From Chromohalobacter israelensis (lineage in GTDB: Bacteria; Pseudomonadota; Gammaproteobacteria; Pseudomonadales; Halomonadaceae), in contig JQNW01000004.1 in the NCBI GenBank assembly GCA_000761475.1, forward strand, positions 248,001 through 312,000: DNA of 64,000 nucleotides, in the 5' to 3' direction. The notes under the pieces were generated by a model. That model ran no database searches. It worked only from the letters and a program-made list of their open reading frames with translations, and was not told where the DNA came from. Within the stretch, counting starts at the first letter, position 1. Each line of letters begins with the position of its first letter. Both the position numbers and the translations under genes were made by a program. Of this stretch, positions 27,218 to 35,022 are shown one piece after another.

Positions 27218-28318
27218 GGCGGTCTCAAGCTCCAAGCGCAACACTATTATTGAAGGGTTTGTGGCCCCGCGACTGATTTCTTAAGCACGTCTGCGTAGAC
27301 CTCTAGTGGCGTGCGCCAATCGAGCGTTTTGCGGGGCCGGGTATTCATCGAATCGGCGATAGCATCGAGCTCTTCCTGGCTGTAGATAGAAAGGTCCGTC
27401 CCTTTCGGCAAATACTGACGAAGCAGGCCATTGGTGTTTTCGTTGGAGCCTCGCTGCCAGGGGCTATGCGGATCGGCAAAGTAGATCGCCGTGCCGGTCT
27501 TCTGGGTAATCTCGGCATGGTGCGCCATTTCCTTGCCCTGATCGTAGGTCATGGATAATCGCAGCTCACGTGGCACCTCGTTGAGCTTGTCACTGAAGCC
27601 GATGGAGGCCGCTGTTGCCGTGGTGCCGTCCATCTTCGCCAGGATCACCAAGCGAGTGGTGCGCTCCACCAGGGTGCCGACGGCTGACTGGTTGCCAGCC
27701 CCCATGATCAAGTCACCCTCCCAGTGCCCCGGGATGAGACGATCCTCGATCTCGGGCGGGCGCAGATGGATGCTGACCAGGTCCGGCAATTGGCCACGTC
27801 GATCCTTGCCACGACTCCGAGGCCGGCGTTTACCGTTACCCTGACGCAGACAGGCAATGAGTTCTTTCTTGAGCGTGCCGCGTGGCATCACGTAAAGCGC
27901 ATTGTAGATGGCTTCATGCGATACCCGACGGCTGGAATTATCGGGAAACATATCCCTCAGTGTGCGGGCTATCTGCTCAGGTGACCAGTACTTGCGGAGC
28001 AGATACACCACCAGTTCGAACAGCTCCCCACCGGGATGCAGCTTGGGCTGGCGACGTGATCGATGACGTGCCAATCGAGCTCGCTGCCCGGCTAGACTGG
28101 CGTCGTAGCGCTGATTGGGCCTGATGGCATGCCGAGCCAGTTCCCGGGATACCGTACTGGGCGCTCGACCGATATGTCGGGCAATAGCGCGGATTGAATG
28201 GCTTGCCTGCATCAGCATGATGGCAGCTCGGTCTTCAGGGGCGAGATGGTGGTAGTAATGTGACATGGCAATACGATACCTGATGGCTCAGGTGTTGCAC
28301 TTGGTCATTGAGACCGCC
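27218..28318 (-). mobile_element. IS30-family insertion sequence, complete
   Basis: 1101 bp. Terminal inverted repeats of 27 bp begin GGCGGTCTCAA and end GCAACAC; 23 of 27 positions match. A 3-bp target duplication GCT flanks it (27215-27217 and 28319-28321). One transposase gene fills it. IRs, duplication and gene are intact, so the element could still be active, and insertion is probably recent. Confidence 0.93.
27247..28266 (-). CDS. IS30 family transposase
   Basis: 339 residues. N-terminal helix-turn-helix (LAPEDRAAIMLMQASHSIRAIARHIGRAPSTVSREL), then the DDE integrase core: first aspartate in IPGHWEGDLIMGAG, second in MTYDQGKEMAHH, glutamate in SPWQRGSNENTNGLLRQYLPKGTD. Length is normal for IS30 family (about 320-390). 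The gene starts about 50 bp inside the right inverted repeat. No frameshift seen. Confidence 0.96.
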   Translation of the reverse strand: MSHYYHHLAPEDRAAIMLMQASHSIRAIARHIGRAPSTVSRELARHAIRPNQRYDASLAGQRARLARHRSRRQPKLHPGGELFELVVYLLRKYWSPEQIARTLRDMFPDNSSRRVSHEAIYNALYVMPRGTLKKELIACLRQGNGKRRPRSRGKDRRGQLPDLVSIHLRPPEIEDRLIPGHWEGDLIMGAGNQSAVGTLVERTTRLVILAKMDGTTATAASIGFSDKLNEVPRELRLSMTYDQGKEMAHHAEITQKTGTAIYFADPHSPWQRGSNENTNGLLRQYLPKGTDLSIYSQEELDAIADSMNTRPRKTLDWRTPLEVYADVLKKSVAGPQTLQ

Positions 28319-28647
28319 GCTCTGATCATCCCATGGATCATTCACATGAACCCACTTATTCCGGTATTTCCGAAGTGTGTGCAAGTCAGAGCGGAGATCG
28401 TCTGCTATGGGAGCACCATTGATAAGTTCAAAAAGAGTGCTCCGCTCTTTCTTGGTATACTCCGAACGCAGATAGGTTTCTATTCCAGAAACCGCCGTTA
28501 ATATTGAGGCCAAATTTGCGCCATGCACAAAAGCCAAATCAGATTCTCGAACAATGAAAGAGCACCACTCCGATAGAATGACGCCACCTTTCAAAAGCTC
28601 CTCATCGAGAGACAATATATGGTTCCAGCGCTCTGCTTCGTTCATAT

Positions 28648-28707
28648 GGCTAACAGGTATCAGATAGCGCGCTCGTTTTGCTACTTGAACGAGCGGGCGC
28701 GTTCAAT
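28648..28707 (-). repeat. candidate outermost attC site
   Basis: 60 bp with right core GTTAGCC (28648-28654) and left core ATTGAAC (28701-28707, one mismatch). The arms GCGCCCGCTCGTT and AACGAGCGCGC pair well, but 12 unpaired bases separate the right arm from its core, longer than usual. It may be an attC of a lost cassette or simply a hairpin. Confidence 0.45.
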
Positions 28708-29137
28708 AAATCTTATCTTGCCCTCTATTGCCAACCTAAGCTATTGATTTTTAAATGTAATTAAAAATGCTTCGGCAATCTACGCAGTATTCGCGTGCCT
28801 GCTGCCTTTGCCGGCTTCTGTTGCTCTGTCAGCACTTCGGTGAGGTACGGAGCCGTCAGCAGGCACGCTACCGCCCAGGCCACTGCATATCGTGTTGATG
28901 CGGTAGTCCCGTGCGTGTCGTTATTTTTTGAGCCGTCGAAGCGGTCTTGGAGATTCATACTAGGCGGGATGAGGTCGGTCAGCAAAGCGGATAAGGCGCT
29001 GCTTATCGATGCAGTTCATGGCCTGGAGAGAGCGGTGATTATTGGTGGGCAAGGGTGGTAAGTGCTGGCTTACCTGCAACGCAACGGGCAGCTTGGGCTA
29101 CCCGTTGTCGGTGGTGATTGCTGCGCGGAGGCCAGGG
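28708..29137. other. stretch without a supported gene between cassette array and bactofilin
   Basis: 430 bp where an integron integrase and attI would be expected but are not found in any frame. A minus-strand frame 28761-28985 (74 codons from TTG) contains a possible helix (RYAVAWAVACLLTAPYLTEVL) but has no ribosome-binding site. A hairpin CAACGGG/CCCGTTG (29082-29107, ten pairs with one mismatch) could end the bactofilin transcript, without a T run. Confidence 0.4.
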
Positions 29138-29713
29138 TCAAGATTTATCCTCGTGATATATGTCTTCCTCAGAGGTTGGCGTTGTCGCGTCGGCTTCCTC
29201 AAAATCATCCACCGTGTCTTTCTGGTCCTGGGCGCGATGAGGCGTCGACTTGTCAATCTCGCCTTCAAATGCGGAGAGCAGGACTTCGTTTTCGGCGTCC
29301 ATATCGATGCTGCCCTGAAAGACGGCTCCGTCTTCCAGCACCAGGCAGGGGGTGATGATGGTGCCAACGATATATGCTGTATGATGGATGGAAATCTTGT
29401 GAGAGGCGATCAGCCGGCCTTCGACATGCCCTGCTACGTGTAGCGTCTGGGCATAGATATCCCCTTCCATACGGCCGGTATTGCCGATGCTGACGGTGTT
29501 GTGCTGGAACTCTACGGTACCCGCTACTTGGCCATCGATAACCAGTTCTTCCTCGCCGAGGACGTTACCTTTAATGCTGGTTTGGGCGCCGATGATAGCG
29601 GTTCGCCCGGTCTTGTCTCGTGACCCGTCCGCTTGGGCGGTGCTTTTGGGTGAGGCGGGAGGCGGCACCGTATGGTCGGCAGGAACACTGTCGGGTTTGT
29701 GCTTGCTGAACAT
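29138..29713 (-). CDS. bactofilin
   Basis: 191 residues. A proline/serine-rich head of about 40 residues, then the bactofilin beta-helix (about 40-145) with repeats such as TSIKGNVLGEEELVIDGQVAGTVEF, GRMEGDIYAQTLHVAGHVEGRLIA and KISIHHTAYIVGTIITPCLVLEDGAVFQGSIDM, then an acidic tail. Bactofilins polymerise without nucleotide and place cell-wall or polar proteins. Ribosome site CCTCCCCC complement lies right before the ATG. Divergent from a second bactofilin 170 bp away. Confidence 0.9.
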   Translation of the reverse strand: MFSKHKPDSVPADHTVPPPASPKSTAQADGSRDKTGRTAIIGAQTSIKGNVLGEEELVIDGQVAGTVEFQHNTVSIGNTGRMEGDIYAQTLHVAGHVEGRLIASHKISIHHTAYIVGTIITPCLVLEDGAVFQGSIDMDAENEVLLSAFEGEIDKSTPHRAQDQKDTVDDFEEADATTPTSEEDIYHEDKS

Positions 29714-29882
29714 AGGGGGAGGTCCGAGTCGGGTAAGTAAGAATAACCGTATCAGGAAATATTGCCTTGTCGGCTTGAGATCAAAAGGATGAGTAGCTGA
29801 CGAAAAGGCCTGTTAGTCGTGTTTTCTCAGTGTGTAGAAACCTGCCTATACTTGTACGTTCTATGCTGACCGAGGGGCCATT

Positions 29883-30428
29883 ATGGGGGGCGCGGATGTA
29901 TTTTTCGTCTTGAGCTTGATAGCGCTCATCATCATTGTGTTGGACGGCAAGAGGCGTATCAAACATCGTGCCTCTGCAGCCCAGCCGTCTTCCTGTCGTC
30001 AGCAGCAGCGTCAATCTCCCTCCCAAGAAGCCTCCAATCTACCGACTCAGCCGCAAAATCCCGCCAAGGAAGATTTACCGACATCCCCACCGACAGAGAC
30101 CACCCAATGTTTGTCCGCGTCCGGCGGAAGCCTGATTGGTTCGACGCTGCGTATCGACGGTGATGTGAGTGCTCATGAAGCGCTGGTCATCAGTGGCGCC
30201 ATCGTTGGCCATGTCACGGCCTGGGAGCACTCTGTCATGGTCAACGAAGCGGGCAGCGTATCTCCGCGTATCGAGGCGCGTACGATTTGCGTTGCCGGCA
30301 GTGTCACCGGTCAGCTCATGGCCACGGATCAAGCCATCATGCTCTCCAGTGCACGCGTAAGCGGCAGCATTGACGCAACACGCCTGAAATGTGAAAGCGG
30401 CGCCTGGCTAAAATCGACGGTTAAATGA
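29883..30428 (+). CDS. membrane-anchored bactofilin
   Basis: 181 residues. One N-terminal transmembrane helix (VFFVLSLIALIIIVL, about 6-20), a basic stop-transfer patch, a long glutamine/proline linker (30-75), then a bactofilin domain from about 80: STLRIDGDVSAHEALVISGAIVGHVTA, GSVSPRIEARTICVAGSVTGQLMA, ARVSGSIDATRLKCESGAWLKSTVK. The helix sets it apart from the soluble copy transcribed divergently. The ATG at 29883 directly precedes the helix. The two may form a mixed filament tethered to the membrane. Confidence 0.82.
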   Translation: MGGADVFFVLSLIALIIIVLDGKRRIKHRASAAQPSSCRQQQRQSPSQEASNLPTQPQNPAKEDLPTSPPTETTQCLSASGGSLIGSTLRIDGDVSAHEALVISGAIVGHVTAWEHSVMVNEAGSVSPRIEARTICVAGSVTGQLMATDQAIMLSSARVSGSIDATRLKCESGAWLKSTVK

Positions 30429-30506
30429 TGCGCTATCCGTCACCGCCCACTTTTGCCGTCGCTTGCTTTGGCGGTCCTGCTGTTACATTCGAGGGGCAGC
30501 CCTGTT

Positions 30507-31625
30507 TCACGGCGCCAGCAGGTAGCCGCTGCGGTGCGCGTGGTGGCCGGCGACGTCGGCGATGATCATGCCGGCGGTGGCCATGCGGCGCTGGGTACGG
30601 GCATAGAACATGCCGTCCTGTTCGGCCCGCACGGCGTGTACGGCGTCGCTGATGGGATCGATGATCTCGGCGATCAGGTCGCCGCTCTTGACTTCCCGCC
30701 CGGGCGCCATGTGAAAGACCACCAGGCCGCCTGCCGGCGCGCGCAGGAAGTCCATGGCGGCGAGTTCGGTGGCGGGGTAGGGCAATGCCGGCAGCGGCGG
30801 CGCATCACCGTCGATCAGGGCGTGGTAGCGCATCCAGTCGAGGATCGCTTCGGCATCGCGATCGGCCATGGCATGCTCCACGTCCTGCTGGCCGCGCAGT
30901 TCGAGCGTGATCGACTGGCTGCCATAGGGAATGGGGAAGCGGTCGTCGAAGCGCTCGCGCAGCTGCTCCCAGACCAGGGTGAAGCATTCGTCGAACGAGC
31001 CGCCGCCGGAGTCGGTGGCGAGCATGCTGGCCTTGGCGCCGAAATAACGTGCCAGGGGCTCGAAGTCGGGCCATGCCGCCGGAGTGGTATAGAGATGTTC
31101 GACGGCGTGGAAGTCGCAATGCAGGTCGAGGATGAAATCCGCCTCGCAGGCCAGGCGTTGCTGCGTCAGATGCAGGGACTCGTAGGTCGAGGTGGCCTGG
31201 GTGGCGTCCAGCACGGCGATGAAGCGTCGCCGAATCTCGTCCCGATTATGGACGGGATCCTGAGTCAGGGCGGTTTCCAGTCCCTCGGCGATGGCATCGG
31301 TGAGATCGCGATAGCCCCGGTTGAAATTGCTCACGCTCTCGAAGTCATAGCGCCCCAGCGGAATGTCCATCAACTGCTGGTCGAGCCCGATGGGGTTGGC
31401 GACGGGGACGACGATGATATGCGCCTTGAGTTGACCGGCCTCTTCCAGCGCTTTCAGGCGTTGCTTGAGCTTCCAGGCGACCAGCATGCCGGGGAGCTCG
31501 TCGGCGTGCAGCGAGCCTTGAATATAGACGCGCCGGGCCGCGTCATCGGGGCCGAAGTGGAAGCTTTCCAGCGCGCGCTGGGTGCCGGGAACGGGGCTCA
31601 GCAAGGGATGCGTATGGTGTCGCAT
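30507..31625 (-). CDS. aotO: succinylglutamate desuccinylase/aspartoacylase family protein (AotO-like)
   Basis: 372-residue M14-like zinc hydrolase: ligands in GSLHADELPG (HxxE) and in FILDLHCDFHAVEH. The C-terminus from about 290 forms the lipoyl-like barrel seen in the larger members (MAPGREVKSGDLIAEIIDPISDAVHAV). In Pseudomonas the equivalent aotO sits in the arginine/ornithine transport operon and has no proven function. Here it follows aotJ with a 48-bp gap, last in the operon. The ATG at 31625 has AAGGA upstream. Confidence 0.8.
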   Translation of the reverse strand: MRHHTHPLLSPVPGTQRALESFHFGPDDAARRVYIQGSLHADELPGMLVAWKLKQRLKALEEAGQLKAHIIVVPVANPIGLDQQLMDIPLGRYDFESVSNFNRGYRDLTDAIAEGLETALTQDPVHNRDEIRRRFIAVLDATQATSTYESLHLTQQRLACEADFILDLHCDFHAVEHLYTTPAAWPDFEPLARYFGAKASMLATDSGGGSFDECFTLVWEQLRERFDDRFPIPYGSQSITLELRGQQDVEHAMADRDAEAILDWMRYHALIDGDAPPLPALPYPATELAAMDFLRAPAGGLVVFHMAPGREVKSGDLIAEIIDPISDAVHAVRAEQDGMFYARTQRRMATAGMIIADVAGHHAHRSGYLLAP

Positions 31626-31673
31626 GATCTTTCCTTGAAAGTGCCGGCGGCCGAAGCCGCCGGCCATCGGATA

Positions 31674-32465
31674 TCATTCGCCTACGGGGAGTGACAGGTC
31701 GTAGTCGAAGTACTGGTGCATCAGCTCATCGAAGGTGCCATCGGCATAGACGTCGCGCAGCGCCGCATTGAACTTCTCGGCGAGAGCCTCGTCGCGCTTG
31801 CGAAAGGCCATCGCCGCGCCCTTGCCGAAAATGGAAACGGGTTTCTTGATGCTGTCACCAATCTGCTTGAACTCGCTGTCCGCTTCATTGAAGTGGAAGG
31901 TGTCCACGGCCAGAGGATAGTCCTCGAACGAGAGATCGAGACGCCCGGCGACGAGGTCGTTGGCGACATCCTGCGATGACGAGTAACGGCGAATGTCGAG
32001 GGTGTCGCCGTACATCTGCGTGACGTAGCTGTCGCGGATGGTGCCGCGTTGCACGCCGACGGAAAGCCCCTCGAGCGAGGCCTTGTCGCTGATGTCGATG
32101 TCGCGGTCACGCCGCGTGATCCAGACACTGGGGGTGTTGTAGTAGGGAATCGAAAACAGCACCTGGTTTTCGCGCTCGGGGGTGATGGCCATCGAGGAGA
32201 GAATGGCGTCGTATTTGCGCGAGAGAAGCCCGGGGATGATGCCGTCCCAGGATTGCTCGACCCAGGTGCATTCGAGATCGGCGCGGGCACACAGCTCGTT
32301 GCCGAGGTCGATCTCGAAGCCCGCCAGTTCTCCTTCCGGGGTGCGATACACAAAGGGCTCGTAAGGCACGTCGATGGCCAGGCGCACCTCGTCGGTACCC
32401 CGTGCCTCGGCGGTGCCGGTCGCCAGGAACATTCCCAGCAGGGTCAGCGTGAGCAGCTTTTTCAT
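31674..32465 (-). CDS. aotJ: arginine/ornithine periplasmic binding protein
   Basis: 263 residues, signal peptide ending TGTAEA or just after, then the family 3 binding fold: VRLAIDVPYEPFVYRTPEGELAGFEIDLGNELC, IIPGLLSRKYDAILSSMAI, VGVQRGTIRDSY and AFRKRDEALAEKFNAAL. Strongly like the solo protein at 23202, suggesting duplication. Fourth gene of the aotPQMJO unit, 44 bp after aotM. Confidence 0.9.
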   Translation of the reverse strand: MKKLLTLTLLGMFLATGTAEARGTDEVRLAIDVPYEPFVYRTPEGELAGFEIDLGNELCARADLECTWVEQSWDGIIPGLLSRKYDAILSSMAITPERENQVLFSIPYYNTPSVWITRRDRDIDISDKASLEGLSVGVQRGTIRDSYVTQMYGDTLDIRRYSSSQDVANDLVAGRLDLSFEDYPLAVDTFHFNEADSEFKQIGDSIKKPVSIFGKGAAMAFRKRDEALAEKFNAALRDVYADGTFDELMHQYFDYDLSLPVGE

Positions 32466-32509
32466 GTCAACAATCTCGCGGTCGTCGTGTTGTCGTGAAG
32501 CGCAATGCT

Positions 32510-33241
32510 TCAACCGTTGATCGGCTTGAGGTGCGCCAGGAGTTTCTTTTCCAGATAGCGGAAGAGATACAGGATGGCGAAGGTCAAGCACAGGTAGATC
32601 GCCGCCACGAACAGGAAGGCGTCGAAGGGCGCGTAGAAGCGGGCATAGACGAAGCGGGCGGCCCCCGTGAGGTCCATGATCGTCACCACGCTGGCGATGG
32701 CGCTGGCATGGAGCATGAAGATCACCTCGTTGCCGTAGGCGGGCAGGGCGCGACGAAAGGCACTGGGCAGGATGATGCGGCGCATCATGAGCCCGCGCGA
32801 CATGCCGTATGCCCTTGCAGCCTCGATCTCGCCGCGCGAGGTGGCCTTGATCGCGCCATGAAAGATCTCGGTGGTATAGGCGGCGGTATTGAGCGTGAAG
32901 GCGATCAGCGCAGGGAAGAAGGCATCCTTGAGCACCACCCACAGAATGGTGTCCTGAATGCCCTCGATGAACACCACGCCGTAATAGATCATGTATAGCT
33001 GAATCAGCAGCGGCGTGCCGCGAAACACGTAGGTGTAGAAGAACACCGGCCATTTGATCCACTTGCGGCGCGAGCCGCGGGCAATGGCGAGCGGCACGGC
33101 CAGCAGCAGGCCGATGACGAGGGACAAGAAGACCAGCCGCACGGTATTGCCCAGCCCGTCGAGGTAATACCCCAGGGTGTTGGCCGTGAAGATGGCGTTG
33201 TCCGCGAGCAGTTCGGTGAACCAGGCGTTCAGTTGTTCCAT
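32510..33241 (-). CDS. aotM: arginine/ornithine ABC transporter permease
   Basis: 243 residues, five membrane segments, HisM/ArtM type. The cytoplasmic EAA loop is EIEAARAYGMSRGLMMRRIILPSAFRRALPAYGNE. The N-terminal YLDGLGNTVRLVFLSLVIGLLLAVPLAIARGS is the usual first helix. Its start overlaps the aotQ end by 13 bp, so the two permeases are translationally linked. Confidence 0.93.
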   Translation of the reverse strand: MEQLNAWFTELLADNAIFTANTLGYYLDGLGNTVRLVFLSLVIGLLLAVPLAIARGSRRKWIKWPVFFYTYVFRGTPLLIQLYMIYYGVVFIEGIQDTILWVVLKDAFFPALIAFTLNTAAYTTEIFHGAIKATSRGEIEAARAYGMSRGLMMRRIILPSAFRRALPAYGNEVIFMLHASAIASVVTIMDLTGAARFVYARFYAPFDAFLFVAAIYLCLTFAILYLFRYLEKKLLAHLKPING

Positions 33242-33945
33242 TCGTCCGCCTCCCCGAAACCGACGTTATAGCGTTTTTGCAGTCGCGCTACGCCCCACTC
33301 CGACACGCTCGCGATCAGCAGATAGATGACGGCGACCGGGATCATGAACAGGAAGGGTTCATGGGTGGCCTTGGTCGCCTCGGCGGCGATGCGCACCATG
33401 TCAGAAAGCCCGATGACGGAGACCAGGGCCGTGGTCTTGAGCAGTACCATCCAGTTGTTGCCCAGGCCGGGAAGGGCGTGACGCATCATTTGCGGAAACT
33501 GAATGCGCCGAAAGATGAGGCGGCTGGACATGCCGTAGGCGCGTCCGGCCTCGAGCTGGCCGCTGTCGACGGCGAGGAAGGCGCCCCGGAACGTCTCGCC
33601 CATGTAGGCGCCGAAGATGAAGCCGATGGTGACGACGCCGGCGACGAATTCGTTGATGTTGATGAAGATATCCACATCGAACTGGTAATACAGCCAGTCG
33701 GTGATGGCATTGACGCCCATCTGGCCGCCGAAGAACAGCAGCAGCATCAATACCAGGTCGGGCACCCCGCGGATGAGGGTGGTATAGAGCGTGGCGATCC
33801 GGTGCAAGAGTCGGTGGCGAGACAGCTTGGCGCTGGCGGTGAGCAGGCCCAGGACCAGGGCCAGCAACAACGACAGCACGGCCACTTCCACCGTGACCAG
33901 GGCACCTTCGAGAAGCCGGGGGCCGTAGCCCTGCAGGTCGATCAT
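33229..33945 (-). CDS. aotQ: arginine/ornithine ABC transporter permease
   Basis: 238 residues, HisQ/ArtQ type with five membrane segments and the EAA loop QLEAGRAYGMSSRLIFRRIQFPQMMRHALPGLGNN. LIRGVPDLVLMLLLFFGGQMG marks the second helix region. Forms the transmembrane channel with AotM. 22 bp downstream of aotP. Confidence 0.93.
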   Translation of the reverse strand: MIDLQGYGPRLLEGALVTVEVAVLSLLLALVLGLLTASAKLSRHRLLHRIATLYTTLIRGVPDLVLMLLLFFGGQMGVNAITDWLYYQFDVDIFININEFVAGVVTIGFIFGAYMGETFRGAFLAVDSGQLEAGRAYGMSSRLIFRRIQFPQMMRHALPGLGNNWMVLLKTTALVSVIGLSDMVRIAAEATKATHEPFLFMIPVAVIYLLIASVSEWGVARLQKRYNVGFGEADEWNN

Positions 33946-33967
33946 GCGATGTTCTCCCGTCGCGGCA

Positions 33968-34738
33968 TCAGTGCTTGGGTGCCAGGAATTGCTGAAGGCG
34001 TTCCGACTGGGGGTTGCCGAGCACTTCTTCCGGCGGCCCGGCTTCCTCGACCATGCCCTGGTGCAGGTAGATGACCTGCGAGGACACGTCGCGCGCGAAG
34101 CTCATCTCGTGGGTGACCACGATCATGGTGCGGCCCTCTTTCGCCAGGTCGCGCATGACCTTGAGCACGTCGCCGACGAGCTCGGGGTCGAGCGCCGAGG
34201 TCGGTTCGTCGAACAGCATCACTTCCGGATCCATGGCCAGGGCGCGGGCGATGGCGCCGCGTTGCTGCTGGCCGCCCGACATCTGGGCCGGGTAGTAGTC
34301 GGCATGGTCGAGCAGGCCCACCCGATCGAGCAGCTCGCGGGCATGCTCGGTGGCCGCCTTGCGGGACTTGCCCAGCACATGGATCGGCGCCTCGATGACG
34401 TTTTCGAGCAGCGTCATGTGAGCCCACAGATTGAAACTCTGGAAGACCATCGAAAGCTTGGCGCGAATGCGTTCGACCTGTTTCCAGTCGGCGGGCTCGC
34501 GGCCATGACGTGTGGCCTTGAAGGCGATGTTCTCGCCATGCACGATCAATTCGCCTTCATTGGGCTGTTCGAGGAGGTTCATGCAGCGCAGGAAGGTGCT
34601 CTTGCCGGAGCCGGAGGCGCCGATCAGCGTGATCACGTCGCCCTTGTGGGCGGTGAGGGAGAGCCCCTTGAGGACTTCGTTGTCACCGAAGCGCTTGGTG
34701 ATGTCTCGCACTTCGAGGGGAATGGGCGTATCAGCCAT
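33968..34738 (-). CDS. aotP: arginine/ornithine ABC transporter ATPase
   Basis: 256 residues, HisP type. Walker A IGASGSGKST (the usual GSSGSGKS has one Ser to Ala change), Q-loop FQSFNLWAHMT, signature MSGGQQQRGAIARALAM, Walker B VMLFDEPTSALDPE, H-loop VTHEM. The ATG at 34738 has GGAG 6 nt upstream; a TTG at 34750 would add four residues. First gene of the aot unit, with its own 280-bp leader separating it from astE. Confidence 0.95.
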   Translation of the reverse strand: MADTPIPLEVRDITKRFGDNEVLKGLSLTAHKGDVITLIGASGSGKSTFLRCMNLLEQPNEGELIVHGENIAFKATRHGREPADWKQVERIRAKLSMVFQSFNLWAHMTLLENVIEAPIHVLGKSRKAATEHARELLDRVGLLDHADYYPAQMSGGQQQRGAIARALAMDPEVMLFDEPTSALDPELVGDVLKVMRDLAKEGRTMIVVTHEMSFARDVSSQVIYLHQGMVEEAGPPEEVLGNPQSERLQQFLAPKH

Positions 34739-34895
34739 GAAAAGCTCCAAACGTGGCGGTAAGTCACGGTCGGCACACCGGCGGCGATGAAGAAGCCAAG
34801 GAGCGCGGTGTGGTGACCTTGGGGCGGCTAGCGCGAAAAGGGAGCGATTCTAGCAGGCCGCGAGCGACCGAGTAGACTCGACTTGGCGGCCGATG

Positions 34896-34975
34896 ATACG
34901 ACTTTTGTTGTATGAATGCGTCGTTTTGGTCATGGGAGATCGTCCTGTCGTTGTTGTCGTTGTGAGTGTTGTCGT
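34896..34975. promoter_or_regulatory. possible regulatory region of the aot operon
   Basis: An imperfect inverted repeat ATACGAC-TTTT-GTTGTAT (34896-34913) is followed by three TGTCGT hexamers (34946, 34955, 34970). The Pseudomonas ArgR half-site is TGTCGC-like, so arginine control is suggested, but spacing and flanks do not match a proven site. Confidence 0.3.
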
Positions 34976-35022
34976 GATGAGCGCCGTGTGCGAAACGCGG
35001 CGCGGCGAATGAAATGGCGCGT

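Larger units (their letters stand above)
27113..28645 (-). pseudogene. HEPN-like cassette gene split by an IS30 element
   Basis: Residues 1-109 are read from 28645 to 28319 and the remaining 33 codons from 27214 to the TAA at 27113-27115. Taking out 27218-28318 and one copy of the GCT duplication joins DPWDDQS to LIDTPGDAER in frame and gives a 142-residue protein. It is helical and has RKYRNKWVHV, an R-x4-H motif as in HEPN ribonucleases. Without excision, the upstream part reads into the IS and stops about 27 residues later, just after the transposase start. The start codon lies 2 bp from an attC core, so it may lack a normal ribosome-binding site. Confidence 0.75.
24313..28707 (-). mobile_element. 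CALIN: integron gene-cassette array without integrase
   Basis: Six short genes, all read on the minus strand and of lower GC than both flanks, alternate with imperfect palindromes that carry integron-type core sites. The right core sites (GTTAGGC at 25934, GTTGGGT at 26579, GTTAGCC at 28648, with more degenerate ones at 24914, 25430 and 27026) fall 2 to 41 bp before each start codon, and spacing between them gives cassettes of about 450-650 bp. No intI gene, attI site or cassette promoter was seen on either side; bactofilin genes follow at 29.1 kb. An IS30 element was inserted later in the outermost cassette. Confidence 0.8.

Noticed and set aside
27224-28312. Shorter IS30 boundaries at the inner GCAACAC/GTGTTGC ends
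   Set aside because: These inner ends give no in-frame host gene; extending to GGCGGTCTCAA gives longer inverted repeats, a GCT duplication and a restored reading frame.
28646-29137. Integron integrase gene or attI site
   Set aside because: No tyrosine-recombinase motifs (RHSFATHLL-type box) in any frame; only a weak 74-codon frame is present.
30507-31625. Calling this gene a second true astE
   Set aside because: It has the zinc ligands but is longer, with a C-terminal barrel, and stands in the aotO position; the 35023-36003 gene fits AstE better.
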